A DNA stretch of 64,000 nt from Ulva prolifera. Lineage: Eukaryota > Chlorophyta > Ulvophyceae > Ulvales > Ulvaceae. Position 1 is the stretch's first letter. The number at the start of each line of letters is the position of its first letter. The translations under genes were made by a program, and so were the position numbers. The stretch lies in assembly GCA_023078555.1 (NCBI GenBank), contig CM041196.1, positions 9,938,985-10,002,984 on the forward strand. The letters run 5' to 3'. A model generated the notes under the pieces. That model had not been told where the DNA came from, did no database searches, and saw nothing but the letters and a program-made list of their open reading frames with translations. Positions 1 through 11,625 of the stretch are shown one piece after another.

Positions 1-74
1 AGCACACGTTCCTACGGATCACCAGCCGGTTGACACGTGCACAGCTGAATTCAACAGTTTAATTGCGGACTCAC

Positions 75-1146
75 CATCTTCCGGTCAAACTGCATGTGCA
101 GTTCCGTCAAGTCTTTGCCTTGTCCCTTAGCCTCAGATGCTGCCTTTGGATCAGCCAGCAAAACTTTGGTGAACTTCCGGATGCTGACGTTGTTGTTGCC
201 CATGCGATCGAATACGACCGTCCTGCAAGGAACGGGTCATCGGACGATGTAAACACCTAGGCACATACACTCTGCAGCTGTATAGCTGCTGAACGGCAGA
301 CACTGGCGAGGCCGTACTCTGCGAGTTTTTTGTCGCCTGTCTGCGATGTTGTGTAGGACTTCATCATTGCGGCCCACGCGACGGTCGAGTTCAAGATCTT
401 CCGCCCTGCGTCCTTCTCTTCGTCTGTTGCGCCGTCTGCGATTGCCTGCAATGTCCGAAGGCACCGTCGGGTGATCAATCACACGGGCCGGACTTGCCAC
501 TCCGACACTTCACATGGTAGTGTAGTGTTAGCCACACCTTCGGCGCGAACCCCTTCAGTGCTGTGATTGGTGTAGCTTGAAGCCACCATCCATCAGGCGT
601 GAGTTTGGGATCAAGCACCTTTTTTACCTTGGGGCACTTTCGATGTGCCTCGGGTAGGGCATTCAACGTTTCCCGAAGCTTAGCGCACATGTGAATACCA
701 CCACGCAGTTTCTCACCTCTGGTATCCACGGTCCTTGCGGTAGTGCCGTCGCTAACACATGACCGGCTAACCAGCTCATTGACACGGCTGGTCGTCGGCG
801 GACTGGGCATCGTCAGGCTGGATACCGTCCTGATGTTGCCGGGCAGCTCCGGCGCGACTGGATCGGCTCCCTCGGGCAGATTTAACGTGTCACGCAGCAA
901 TGCGCAAAATGCGTTGCCTGTGTAAATGGCACTAGTCCCGCTCGGAGCCTTCGGACCCGCGGGAGCCACTCGGAATTTGTGTCATTTCCATTCCAGTCCA
1001 TCACTTTCATGGGGTACGTGTACACCACAGTTGACAAGTAACGTCAACATGAAAGAGCCCTGTTGAGGTTCTTTGGTGTGATTGATGCTAAAGTCTTGGA
1101 CGTGTTTACGATCACCATCAAAGGATTTCAGAGTTACGGTCACCAT
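75..1146 (-). pseudogene. partner protein of CACTA-like copy 1, partial
   Basis: Three exons can be read on the minus strand: 1146-538 (609 nt), 445-318 (128 nt) and 222-75. They line up with exons 1-3 of the copy-2 partner gene, and exon 1 has exactly the same length there. The start ATG (1144-1146) is chosen by alignment with copy 2. Shared landmarks are LTLLVNCG near residue 30, RSCVSDGTTAR in the middle and MGNNNVxIRKF in exon 3. An in-frame TGA at 984-982 lies where copy 2 has an arginine codon, so the gene is broken early. Later exons lie left of the window. No known domain was recognised; the role is inferred only from the divergent pairing with a transposase, like the accessory gene of plant CACTA elements. 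Confidence 0.7.
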
Positions 1147-1516
1147 GACAGCTACGTCTACAGGTAATGTGGCACAGGACCACTGCAATTGGCTGGACGT
1201 CGGCGGCTGGTGTGCAGTATGATTCAAGCTGGTGTTCGGGCGCCTCAGATACCCCGAGGTTGATGGCGTTTGTAATCAGACACCGCGGACATGGCGACAA
1301 GTGACCGGGTACCCTCGAGACTACACGGCGCTGCATGCGACCACATGTCTGCGAAGCGTGTGATCGTTCGCCGCCATAGAACATCGCTTAATGTGGAACT
1401 CACTCTAAATCCAGCTGAGTTGCATGTTGTGCGCCATTGTCCGTTTCGATTGCAATCAGCCGCAGCAACCTGGCTGCAGTACTAGTACACATTCACACAC
1501 GGTGGGTTGCATCACT
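1147..1516. promoter_or_regulatory. shared divergent promoter interval, copy 1
   Basis: These 370 bases separate the start codons of the partner gene (minus) and the transposase gene (plus). The matching interval in copy 2 is 372 bases, so spacing is conserved. No clear TATA box was identified. Promoter function is inferred from gene arrangement only. Confidence 0.45.
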
Positions 1517-4500
1517 ATGGACGCCGATCACGTAGATCCAGCACCGAAAGCCAAACGAGTCAGGCGGACAAATGATGCTATAGATGCTGTCCTGTCTGAG
1601 AAGGGCATTTTCAATGATCCTTGTGCTGATGGCACTCAAAGGTACAGATGTGAGCACTGTCAGGCTACTTTCGGTCCAGACAGGAAGGCGTATGCGTCGT
1701 GGCATGATTGCCCTTCCCTGAAGCCTGTCCCACAGGACAATCAGGCCGATGGTGGCGGTGTTTTCGGCAGTGAATACATGGAATCTCCTTTGGAGTGGCT
1801 TGTACATGTGGATCGGGAGGCTGGGTGCCTGCCACTCCTCATACCAGAATGCACAGAAGACTGGGCCGCAACTCTGCAGCCCAGTACTCCCGAGTACTAC
1901 ACCACAAGCGAGGCCGACTTGATAGCGGCGGGAAGAGAAAGCGCTGTTGAAGCTGAGTACGAGGTGTGACAGCTGTTGCATGACCATGAGTGGAACGTAT
2001 GCTTGCCCGTTGGTGTAGATGAATACGGCATCCTGCAATTTGTATACGTATACGAATGCTATAGTACTGCAGGCACGTGTACAATAGCTATTAAAATTTC
2101 CACTATTGGACACGTGCCTGTTCATGCAGGAGCTGATCGGTCATCACGACTGGAGAGCTAGGGGTGGCCTGGAGGGGCTGGATACAGACGACGAGGATGA
2201 GCCTGATCAGGAGGGAGCAGCGATTGGGGCTGCAGTGGATGCACCTCATGCTGCACTAGCTCGCGCCATCGCAGGCGGGCCTGTGCTTGGTCAAGAACTA
2301 CATGAGGCAGCTGCCCAACAAGGCGTGTACGAACCAGTGCCGGTCAGTGTACACCTTGCTCCAAGCCAAAGGAGAGTGCAGCAACCGGCGCTGGAAGCCG
2401 AGCCAGGACGTCGTTTAAAGAAGGGTACAGGGGCCTGGCTGTGTGAGCACCGGGGTGACCCCATTGCCCCGGGGCATACTGTCACAGTCGCACATGCCTG
2501 TTATTGGTTGGCATCGATGAAGAATGATCACTGGGTCACCGACACTGTGATCGACCAGTTCTGTGCAATGATGCACCACCTCATCTTGCCAGCGGACAAC
2601 ATGTACCATGCATCGTACCATATGGTCAAGGCTGTATTGGATGTTGAATCCAGCAAGGCGTGTACTAGGCACATATGCGACAAGTGCTGGACCGTGTTCC
2701 CAGATATGCACTCTGCTCTTTACCCTGGAAATGCAGATGTAGTGTGTGCAGCTGAAGGTTGTGGCAACCGCCGCTTCGATGTGTCCGACACAGGAGTGGT
2801 TTTGCCGAAGCGGAATATCTACTGTTTTGATGTGCGATCAACCGTCCTGGACCTCTTGGATCCCATCCTGGAGGACCTTGACACCTATCGGGAACAGCGT
2901 GAACATGCTTACAAAGACCCGGCATCTTATTTCAGGAGCCCCGCTGGTCAGTATGTCGACGCTGCTATTGGCCACAAATTGAGTGCTCCGTCGGAAGACG
3001 AAATTGTAATCCCTTTCACTATGGGTATGCTCCCTATGGCGACGTCTGCGGGTGGAAACTAGCTATATATAGGCAGCTGCAGCACTATCCGATCAATGCT
3101 GCACATGCAGGGGGTGATGGCGTCCAGATCTACACCAACAAGGTGTACGGTACGCTGGCCTGTGGGCTGAAGTTGACAGATGCACCGGAAGGGTTGCAAG
3201 CCAAGAATATCACATGGTCTCCTGTGAGCGTCGTGCAAGGCCCTACCGAGCCGGGGTCCTACCACGATGTCATGGGCCCTATCTGAGAGTTTTTTGAGAA
3301 GCATGACCCAGGTGTGACCTTAGCAATACTGCCATCCACACCACACCAAGTCCCTGCACAGCACCGGGGCTTCCGGACAGGATGGAACTCACGGCTGAGA
3401 TCGCGACAGCTCCAGGCCGCCCAGGGTCCACTCCGCTCTGGATTAATGTGGGTGGTCCAAGGCTGCTGAAGGTCTGGCCTGTATTGGTATCAGCAGAAGG
3501 GGACATCCCGTTCATGACGAAATTAACAGGAGGTTTACATCATACGGCCGGAAATGCTTGCTTTGCGTGTGCATTTTCAGGGGCGCACAACCACGAAGCC
3601 AACACAGTCCGGTGTGTTCTTGTGGCCATGGCCATGCATGGCCATGCATCCAACAATTGCCAGTTAACTTCCCACATGTGCTGCTCCTCGACGTGTATGT
3701 CTTGCCAAGTGCACCATCCAAACCGGAGTGCCTGCATATGCAGGTGGATGGGGTTTGATGCAGATGTAACACAAAGAGTGCCGTGTTATGCCGCTGCTGG
3801 CAGCTGTGCAGCCTTCGCGGGCCAAACTATGCACCCTCTAGAGCAGATAGGTGTAGACCGCTCAGCGGAAAAACCCCGCATGCCACTTGGCTACCTGCAG
3901 AAGGATGATGGGTGCTTCCTCGCCAGGACAGCCTTCACAGATCCCATCGCTGTGGGATCAGATACGTGGCTGTCAGACAATGTGCTGAAGTACAGCGCTA
4001 CCGAGATCCTCTTACGAGGCAAGAAGGCCAAACTCCTCCAGGACCAAGTGTTGCATCCAACACTCAAAGCAGTGGAGGATATGGACCAAAACCAGCGCGC
4101 TGAATGGGTCAATCAGCAGCAGAAGGATCTGGGTGCTCGGGGAGAGCCCATGTTCCAGACGCTGTTGTACGTGAAGTGAGTCCCTCCATCTGATGTTCCT
4201 GTGTGCTGCCACCCGGAAGCAGGTTCCAGCAGCTGCGCTATCTCACTGACTGGATCCGGATGTGCTTGCAGCCCATGTCACTTCTTTCGGTACGGCATCG
4301 CACACCTCTTCTTGCTTGGCATCCTGAAGGACTTCTGGAGGATGTGGCTGGGGAAAGTGTCTGGAAAGGGGTGCGTCCTCCCTACCTACATCCGGACGCA
4401 TCTCACATTCTGAGAATTAGAATCTTGCAGAATGTCTCACTTACTACCGAGCTTTTCGGGAAGCCATACACTGATCTAATTCGGTGTGTGACCACCTTCG

Positions 4501-6028
4501 TGGCCGTGCTTGCATAAAAAATTGTGCCTGGTGGGATTAGCCCTATACAACTAATGTGGCTGCCTCGTGTTGCAGGTACCGAGGCCTCTGGATGATGGAA
4601 GAGTGGCTTGCTTTCACCGAGACATTTTCTATGTTCCTACTGAACGATCTACCATGGAAACGGGAGCACCTTCACCCGAAAAAAGTGTTTGACGAGCAGT
4701 GGTCACTACTACGGTCATCTGTGCTTTACTTCATGAAATGGCATGCTGGTCAACACAATGAAGAGCGCCTAGTACAGGCTCAGAAAGATCTTCTGGAATA
4801 TGGGAGACTTGCTGAACAGGTGCTTGTCATCCTTGAACTCACGTTAGGGATGTTCAAATTCACACATACAAGTCATTGTGACCACGAATGTGCCATCATG
4901 CAGCTGGCATTACAAGTCTGCATACGCGTGCAGATTTTCGGTGGGAAGTACATAACCACCTTCAAGCTGCACCTGGCTGCCATGCACTTGGCGGATCAGG
5001 TGAGGGCTTGCGGACCAGGATACACTTGGACCGAGTTCTGGGTGGAGCGCATGGTCCAACTTGTGAAGAGGATGGTGAAGTACCGCAGCACCGCCTACCC
5101 CGAGTTGTTGTTTGTGCATGACTGGCTACTGACGCTGGCGTGCCGCCGGGTCAAGTTGTCCCCAGACGGTTGTCACTGTGTGTCCTTGTACGAGGCATTG
5201 CGGGACGTAAAGAAGCGCCGCCTGCTATATCGTGATGAACCCCTCCCGGGGCAGGCGTTGCTGTTAGGTGCACCAAAGAAGGCTGAAGACGCCGAAAAGG
5301 CGCAGGTGCTGCACATCCCTCCAATGAGTGCCACAGACGAAGACATTGTACTGCAAGATCTGCCACAACTTCTGTTCGAGGACGCAACCCTCCTGGTAGA
5401 CGGGTGGCCCGTATTCAAAGACAATGCGGAGGACCAGCGGCTAGGGCTTATTTTGCATGAACTTGGGCTTCAGGGTCCCCTTCGGGCCGGCAAGGAAGGG
5501 GTGAAGGTGGTGCTTCGAAAATTCACACGGGCAGACCTCACCACCGGGGACACTGTGAGCAGTGTACATTGCAACTCACAACGACGGAAGAACAATCAAT
5601 GGTTCCTCATTCAGTATTCCGTGGAGCATGCAGATGGCCGCAAGGAGAGGAAGGTTTACGTGGGTCAAATTTTGTATTTTGTGCATGCTGCGTTTACATG
5701 CAACATGCTGCCCGAGGGAGCAACACGGGCGGGAAGTGATCGTCACCATCCATCTGATTTGAGGCTGGGGGTGGCCAATTTGTACAGTAGTGAGGACCAG
5801 CACGGTCCGGGGGTCAGGGCTGCAGACCCGGAAATAGGCAGACTGCATGAATTTGTGAAAGTGGCCAGGTTGGACCCCTCCCGAGCCGGCAGCACGTTCG
5901 AGGGCGTGTTTGTGTTGGATTTGAGAACAATACACTCACAGGTGGTCCCGACCCGTGAGAGGGACGACACCCGGTATTTCTATGTGTCTTCAAAATTGTC
6001 TGGTAGGTATGTCGGTGTGAAACGGTAG
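1517..6028 (+). pseudogene. CACTA-like (tnp2/EnSpm-type) transposase, copy 1, broken
   Basis: Exons: 1517-1963, 2130-3024, 3111-3311, 3416-3611, 3744-4175, 4272-4483, 4576-4819 and 4934-6028, all with GT-AG borders and phases matching copy 2. Exon 1 has a CxxC...H...C zinc-finger-like motif (CEHC). Exon 2 carries GTGAW and a zinc ribbon (ICDKC ... CAAEGC). Exon 3 opens with GGDGVQIY, probable first catalytic Asp. Exon 4 has GDIPFMTKLTG followed by CFAC, probable second Asp. Exon 8 has LHLAAMHLADQ and FWVERMVQLVKRM, the likely catalytic Glu block also seen in plant tnp2 proteins. An in-frame TGA (3284-3286) replaces an Ile codon of copy 2. Exon 6 is 14 nt longer than in copy 2 and runs into a TGA at 4411-4413. 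The gene is therefore inactive as it stands. Confidence 0.8.
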
Positions 6029-6560
6029 TGTATGAAGCAGAAATTTACACTTGTTCAGGGGCTGCCACCAACAGTCCAGTTTTTCGACCATTGGGAATGT
6101 TAGGCAACTTTGCTTGAGTCCCGGGTCGTGCAGCAAGAGGGCTGCTCGGGAGTGACTGCTACGTTTGTGCATCGTGCCAGCATTTTGCCAAACACGCACA
6201 CTCGTGCAACAGTGCAATCCTGACAGGCCTGTCAAGGTATCATATTAATTCTTTCAAACCTCTACTGACAAACACACGCACTGTGTTTCTAGCCAAGGTT
6301 CACGGCTCGATGCATTTGCAGACAGCAGCTCTGGCAGCTTGTGTCTGGACTACATAATGGTAGGCTGCAGCCTTCCCGGGAGAGCAGACATGATTTTTTT
6401 TTTGGCGGCCCACAAACAGCCTATTTATGTACACATTCGATGTGTGATGCATCTGTGCTCGAGTCCCGGGTCGTGCAGCAAGAGGGCTGTCTTGGAGCAG
6501 CACGTACAGAAGCACCATGCTATCCACAGAAAGTCCTTTATAACCGGGATTAAGCACACT
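6029..6560 (+). repeat. 3' subterminal region of copy 1
   Basis: Noncoding tail after the transposase stop. A motif beginning GAGTCCCGGGTCGTGCAGC occurs at about 6117 and again near 6460. A second block, AGCCAAGGTTCACGGCTCG near 6292, recurs in the copy-2 tail near 16328. Directly repeated motifs near transposon ends are typical of transposase binding regions in CACTA elements; that role here is inferred. Confidence 0.6.
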
Positions 6561-6992
6561 TACCTGTGGATTTTCGCCCGTGCCCTGGTGGCCCCCGTTT
6601 TAAATGCCCCCCTGCTGTGTACTTCGTCTAACCGGTCAGGCCCGCACCACAACACGAATGGCAGCCGCGTGAGCCCACCGAGTTTTGCAACGACACGCAC
6701 ACTGGGTGTATGGCGGTGACAACAGGCGCCCTGGCACGAATACGGTCCGTAGAGGAAGCCCACGAAGCACAGCAGCAAGAACCTGGAGACAACAAGACAG
6801 TTGCAACACAGGGAAAACAACGAGATGCCACACGCACTCGGCAATATTAATACTGGATTGCGTCAGCTTTGTAGATGAAAGACGTCGAATCTCGCGCGCA
6901 CTTCTACCTTGAGCGTGGCGACCACCGCGAGTTGCACTGTGCTGCTAGACACTTTCTCGAAGTGCTCGAGGAGCGCGATGGGAAACTGAAAA
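6561..6992. other. no gene recognised
   Basis: Short overlapping open frames exist on both strands but none resembles a known protein, and none is repeated beside copies 2 or 3. This is probably spacer or eroded transposon DNA. Confidence 0.4.
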
Positions 6993-7285
6993 TATATCGC
7001 TGTCCGGGTATTGGAAGATAGATTGTTGTCAAGGACTGTAATTGATAACGTAAAATCTTTAATTGATTCCAGACAGCTCCACTTTTTTTCTGACACTGGT
7101 GTCAGCGCCAGATCGTGCCAGCCCAGCCGGTCGACGGATAAAATATCGCTGTCCGGGTATTGGTAGATACAGTATTGCCGAGGACTATCATTAAGAACGT
7201 AAATTCGTGAATTGATCCCGGACAGATCCACATTTTTTCGGACACTGGTGTCACAGCGCCAGCTCCGGTAGGCCCAGCACAGTCA
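6993..7285. repeat. tandem duplication, about 149-bp unit, two copies
   Basis: Two diverged copies begin at about 6995 and 7144 with the shared block ATATCGCTGTCCGGGTATTG. Each ends with a CACTGGTGTCA...GCGCCAG segment. No coding capacity was recognised. Confidence 0.7.
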
Positions 7286-7385
7286 CAAGCTTGAACACAG
7301 CGTGGGGCAGTACAGATGGGCAAGGCGTCGTGTAGATCAAAAAGGGTATGCCTGGTCCACTTAGGAACCACTTGCCAACGGGATA

Positions 7386-8411
7386 ATGGGTACAAAAGAG
7401 TGCTGGGTTGACCCGCCATACTTCCCGGTAGAGCTTCCGTGGGCGGGGGGGTGCGGGTGGGCTATGCCCACAAGGGCGGGGCACATGCGCCTCCAGGCCT
7501 TACGCCGGCAGCACGTTAGTAGGCACTTAGTCAATTGTAGGCATAGTATGTCAAAAACTTTTGAAGCCAGCGGCTTTTTCCAGAAGCATTTTACTTTGCA
7601 CAGTGGCAAAGAGCCCCCGCTCGTGCCTGTGGTGAGTGCAGCCGGTGGTGGCTCAAGTCCCGTGCCAGGTGAGGAACAAGCACCGATTGTTGTGGACAAT
7701 CCACCGGCACCGTTGGTACACGGTGGCAATGGTGTGTACCGGGCGGGGTGGTCGAGCTGTAGTAGTGAGACTAGCACTACAAGGATGGTGGGTAGGTGAT
7801 GCTGTACATTATCAGTGACCCATTTCCGGCTGAACAGTAGACAAACAGTGTCCAGATGTGTATGAACTGTATGGCGATCGACGCAGGAGTGGCCGAGTGC
7901 TGTACAGCTAACGTGCTGTCTGACAGGGATGTGAACGGTAGTGTTGCACGGTCGACGCGCTGCGATTGTAGAGAATGTACACTTCTGTGCGACGAGTGCG
8001 CGAGCTGTCCATTCAATCCTGTGAAATGTTCACGAGTACCTAGGTGATGTGCACCTCGGCCTGCATCATGCAGTGCACGTGAACCGGCAAGATGCGCTCG
8101 TCGTGAACATTCCTCGCGTGGCGTGTTCACGTCCTTAAAAATCGGCACATTACTGACACTGTTTCACCAATGATGTACTCGTCAGGCGTAAGCTACGAGT
8201 GATGTTATACCACGATGATGTACAGTTGGTGCACACGACATACGATGGCAGATACCCGGTCATGTGGCCTGTGTATAGGCTGCATCTGCGTTACATCATC
8301 TCCTATTGTCCGGGAAATAGTTATTGTCGATACTGTCATGCCCATCTGGCCCTCGTGTCCGTGCCGTCGCACTGGAAATTGCTGAAATACCGAAGTAGTC
8401 ACCACATGTAG
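7386..8411 (+). other. cysteine-rich open-frame cluster, unknown
   Basis: Three plus-strand open frames, 7386-7799, 7856-8047 and 8199-8411, may be exons of one gene or chance frames. The second encodes closely spaced cysteines (CDCRECTLLCDEC), which would suit a metal-binding domain. The third has a CPGNSYCRYCH motif. No start, splice model or family could be fixed. They lie just beyond the 3' end of the copy-2 partner gene and point toward it. Confidence 0.2.
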
Positions 8412-8650
8412 GCTGTACACGTAGCAGCTAGCGCTGGCCAACGCCGGCTGAGCCATGGCTCAGGCGGTGCAGTTGGCGTCAATAAAGATAATAAGAAAAA
8501 ATGCCGCCATCCGTGCACCATCACCCTCTGCCTCGTGATCCCAGCAACCAGTGCTGGAGTGTACCTTCCCCTTTGCAGTATCTCTCGGAAACAGGTAAAG
8601 GCCCCGCCAGCTCGGCAGCACACTTCAATTATCCCATTGAGTCACTATAG

Positions 8651-11253
8651 CTAGATGTTCTGCTGCTCCTCAAAGTAGGCCATCCTTTGCTCCATTAGTT
8701 CCATCTTGGTTTCTTGCAGCTCCGCCACACGCCTTATTATCCCCTATAATCATTTTGACCTGAAGAACACATTGCAAACGTAGGCTGAGCCACACCTTCA
8801 GTTTCCCGACTGTGTCCTGTGCGGTCCGCATTTTGGGCTTGACATTGTTGCGCTTGCCAGCACAGCCCTGCTTGCATTCTTCAATCACTGCTTCTTGCTC
8901 GTCGATCTTGCTCTGAATTGATGTCAGTTCCTTGGCCAGGCGAGCCATTTCACTCTTCAAGAATTCCTTACGGTCAACGACGGGGTGGCTTGTGGAGCTA
9001 ATCTGCAGCTGTGCAGGCTGAGTATGGGTTGGACAAGCTGTGTGCGGTGCAGATAACTGAGTATTAGGCAATGCTGAGTTGGTGCATACATGCACATAGC
9101 AGTCTAGTGGCGATCTGACCGCACCTGGACATCAGGGGAAGGAAGTGTCCCATCTCCATTTGCCTCCTTGTCGCTCAAAGGTAGGCCCATCAGGTCTACA
9201 TCGTCGATGCCTATCATCGCCAACATATCATCCACAGCTGCACTGTCAGCGGCCACGGATGGCACCACTAATGCGTTGTGTGTTTGGTCTTTCTCCGCTG
9301 CCTGGGTCGGCAACTGTGCACAGAACATTGCAGGGGAGACATACGGGGTCTGATGTCCATGACCAGTGACTTGCAAGACCTGCTATTAGCAGACACAATC
9401 AATCATTGAATGGGGCAGGCAGTACAATCATACCGCCCATGACATGCTGGCACCCCGTGCCTGTGCAGGTATTAGAAGTCGAGAGCATGTTACCTCTGAA
9501 TCGGCTCTGTGACCCCCCTCGCTGTGAGTGCCCACATCAAACTCGGAGGCCAATTTGCTTGGAGGGCGCCATTCCGTAGATGCACCGACGCCAGCAACCG
9601 GTCCTGGTCTCTTCCTGCCGACCTCAGGAGGTGGTAAGTATCTCAGGTTGGCCGTCTCTGGGGTCAATCCCATGTATCTCAGCCTCTCTGGTATGTTCCT
9701 CTCCGTGGCGATGCATCTCTTGTTGCCGTGCATGACCTGAACATGTACAAGCTATCAGATATTGGGCTGCCAACAACTGCGAGCAGCATCTATCAGTCTC
9801 AATTTGGCTGCTAGTACACAGACTTCGATGATGCCATTTGCATAAGCGATTGCCTGCACTTGACACCATCGTACCTGCTTCAGGTTGCCAGCTACACCCG
9901 GGGGAAGCTGCAGGGGGATGGCTCGGGCGATGGGGTCAGGTTCAAGATGTTCTTTCTCTGGTGTCTGACCTGTTCTCTCGATGTTGGACACATTGCTATC
10001 CTTAGCAGTGATCTCCCATTTGGGCTCGAACTTGTACTTAGGTTCATCAGGCTGCCACGGAGTATAGTGGCCGTCATCAAAGGCCCACTCCAGCCTTGTC
10101 TTCTGTACATGGCCAGCCGCTGCGGCTGTACCACCATCGTGCCTGACCTGTAACGCACGCATCCCATCAATATCAGCACATGACCCATTCGCACAATCCA
10201 ATTGAACAGGCTCTAGAGCACGTGCCAGCTTTCTGTCAAACTGCATGGAAAGTTCCATTAAGGATTTCCCTGGTCCTTTTGCCTCGTGTGTTGCCGCGGG
10301 ATTAGCTCGCAGTGCTGCTGCGAATTTGCGGATGTTGACATTGTTATTGCCCATGCGTCCGTTGACCGCAGTCCTGCACAGTGCATTGTGTTGAACCATC
10401 CGGAGGAAGCAGGTTCCGGTCACAGTGAGGGCAACAGTACCTGCTACCAACAAGCTTTGTATACCCCATCATCATCTGTTCCCACGCCTGTGTCAGATTA
10501 TGAATTTTGCGTCCGGCCTCCTTCTCTTTGTCTGTCTCCCCATTCTCCATTGCCTATGTCAGTATAGCAGACAACTTAGCACATGCACTTCCTATATAGG
10601 ATATATCGACCACATGCACTTGCAATCGGGGTGGGTGTGCGCACCTCTTTTGCAAACTCTACCATTCCTTCAACCGGCGTCACCTGAAGCCAGCAGCCGT
10701 CTGGCGTAGTCGTGTCGTCAAGTACCTTTTTCGCCTTGGCGCTCTTTTTATACCCCTCGGGTAGTGCTTTCAATGTCTCCCGGATCTTCGCGCACATGAA
10801 GATACCACCCTTCAGTTTAGCAACTTTGGAGTCCACGTTCCTTGCAGTCGTACCGTCGCTGACGCATGACCGACTGCCGCCATGATCGAACGTGCTCGTT
10901 GCAGCCGGAGGTGGCCCCGTCAAACTCGAAACCGCCGAGACCTTGCCAGGCAGCTCTGGCGTTACGGGTGCGGCTCCCTCGGGTAATGCTACAGTGTCAC
11001 ACAACAACTCCAATAAATCAGCGCCTGTGTAAATGGCTCCGGTCGCGCCTGTAGACTTTGATCCCGTGGGCGTCACTCTGAACTTGTGCCGTTTCCATTC
11101 GGACCCATCGGTGTCGTGGGATACATTGATGCCACAATTCACTAGCAACGTGAGCATGAACGAATTTTGATCGCGCGGTTTGGTATGACACTTGCTGAAA
11201 ACCTGCTGCGATTTGCCGTCAACATTGTTGCATTTCAAAAGCACATTTGCCAT
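8651..11253 (-). CDS. partner protein of CACTA-like copy 2, 690 residues, intact
   Basis: Seven exons join without a stop: 11253-10645 (609 nt), 10553-10441 (113), 10373-9875 (499), 9736-9494 (243), 9379-9125 (255), 9056-8796 (261) and 8743-8651 (93). They total 691 codons including the TAG stop, and all borders are GT-AG on the minus strand. Exon 1 has LTLLVNCGINV and SCVSDGTTAR; exon 3 has VNGRMGNNNVNIRKF; exon 5 is acidic; exons 6-7 form a charged heptad-like coiled coil (for example RVAELQETKMELMEQRM). The same exon plan is seen in copies 1 and 3. I do not recognise a family. By position it corresponds to the accessory DNA-binding protein of CACTA elements, but that role is inferred. It is the only major transposon gene here that remains fully open. 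Confidence 0.75.
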
Positions 11254-11625
11254 GATACCTACGCCGATGAAAAGTTTCCTTGAACTGGGTTGTGGGACAG
11301 TGAGCGGTGGCAGTTGATCGGTGGTAATGTGTACCTGCGGGATCAGTGAACGTAGCTGACGGTTCGAATGCGGGACCGTGTTTGTGGCGACTAGTGACTG
11401 AAGCCTCTAGTCGCCACGACCAGCTTTGATGAAGTCGCTGGACTGTGGGCCAAAGATGCAAGGCGAGTGCTCTGTCGTGCGAATCACGGATCGGGTGAGA
11501 GAGATGATATTATAATTAGCCTCTTGGTGATTGGAAGCGTTTGATATGGAGCACAGTGGAGCCAGTATAATTGCGTTTTACGATTAATCGCCGCTCACAC
11601 CACCTGCATCCGCAACCGTTCAAGT
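11254..11625. promoter_or_regulatory. shared divergent promoter interval, copy 2
   Basis: 372 bases between the partner-gene ATG (minus) and the transposase ATG (plus). Its length matches the copy-1 interval (370). It is likely to hold both promoters; no individual element was identified. Confidence 0.45.

Larger units (their letters stand above)
1..6600 (+). mobile_element. CACTA-like DNA transposon, copy 1 (left end outside window)
   Basis: The interval holds a minus-strand partner gene (75-1146 and beyond the left edge) and a plus-strand transposase gene (1517-6028), followed by a noncoding tail with repeats shared with copy 2. The arrangement, exon lengths and intron phases match copy 2. 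Family placement rests on the DDE-type core, a zinc-ribbon and a C-terminal histidine- and glutamate-containing block like that of tnp2/EnSpm proteins. Both genes carry nonsense changes, so the copy is not autonomous. The right end is not fixed; about 6.6 kb is where similarity to the copy-2 tail fades. Confidence 0.75.

Noticed and set aside
3558-3758. Plus and minus frames of 65-86 codons around 3.5-3.8 kb
   Set aside because: They are shadows of transposase exons 4-5 and the intron between them.
7760-7780. TAGTAGTG followed seven bases later by CACTAC, looking like abutting CACTA ends
   Set aside because: Beyond the first six bases no terminal inverted repeat matches the TAGTG at 16582-16586, and no 3-bp target duplication was found. 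Chance is likely for 5-6 bases.
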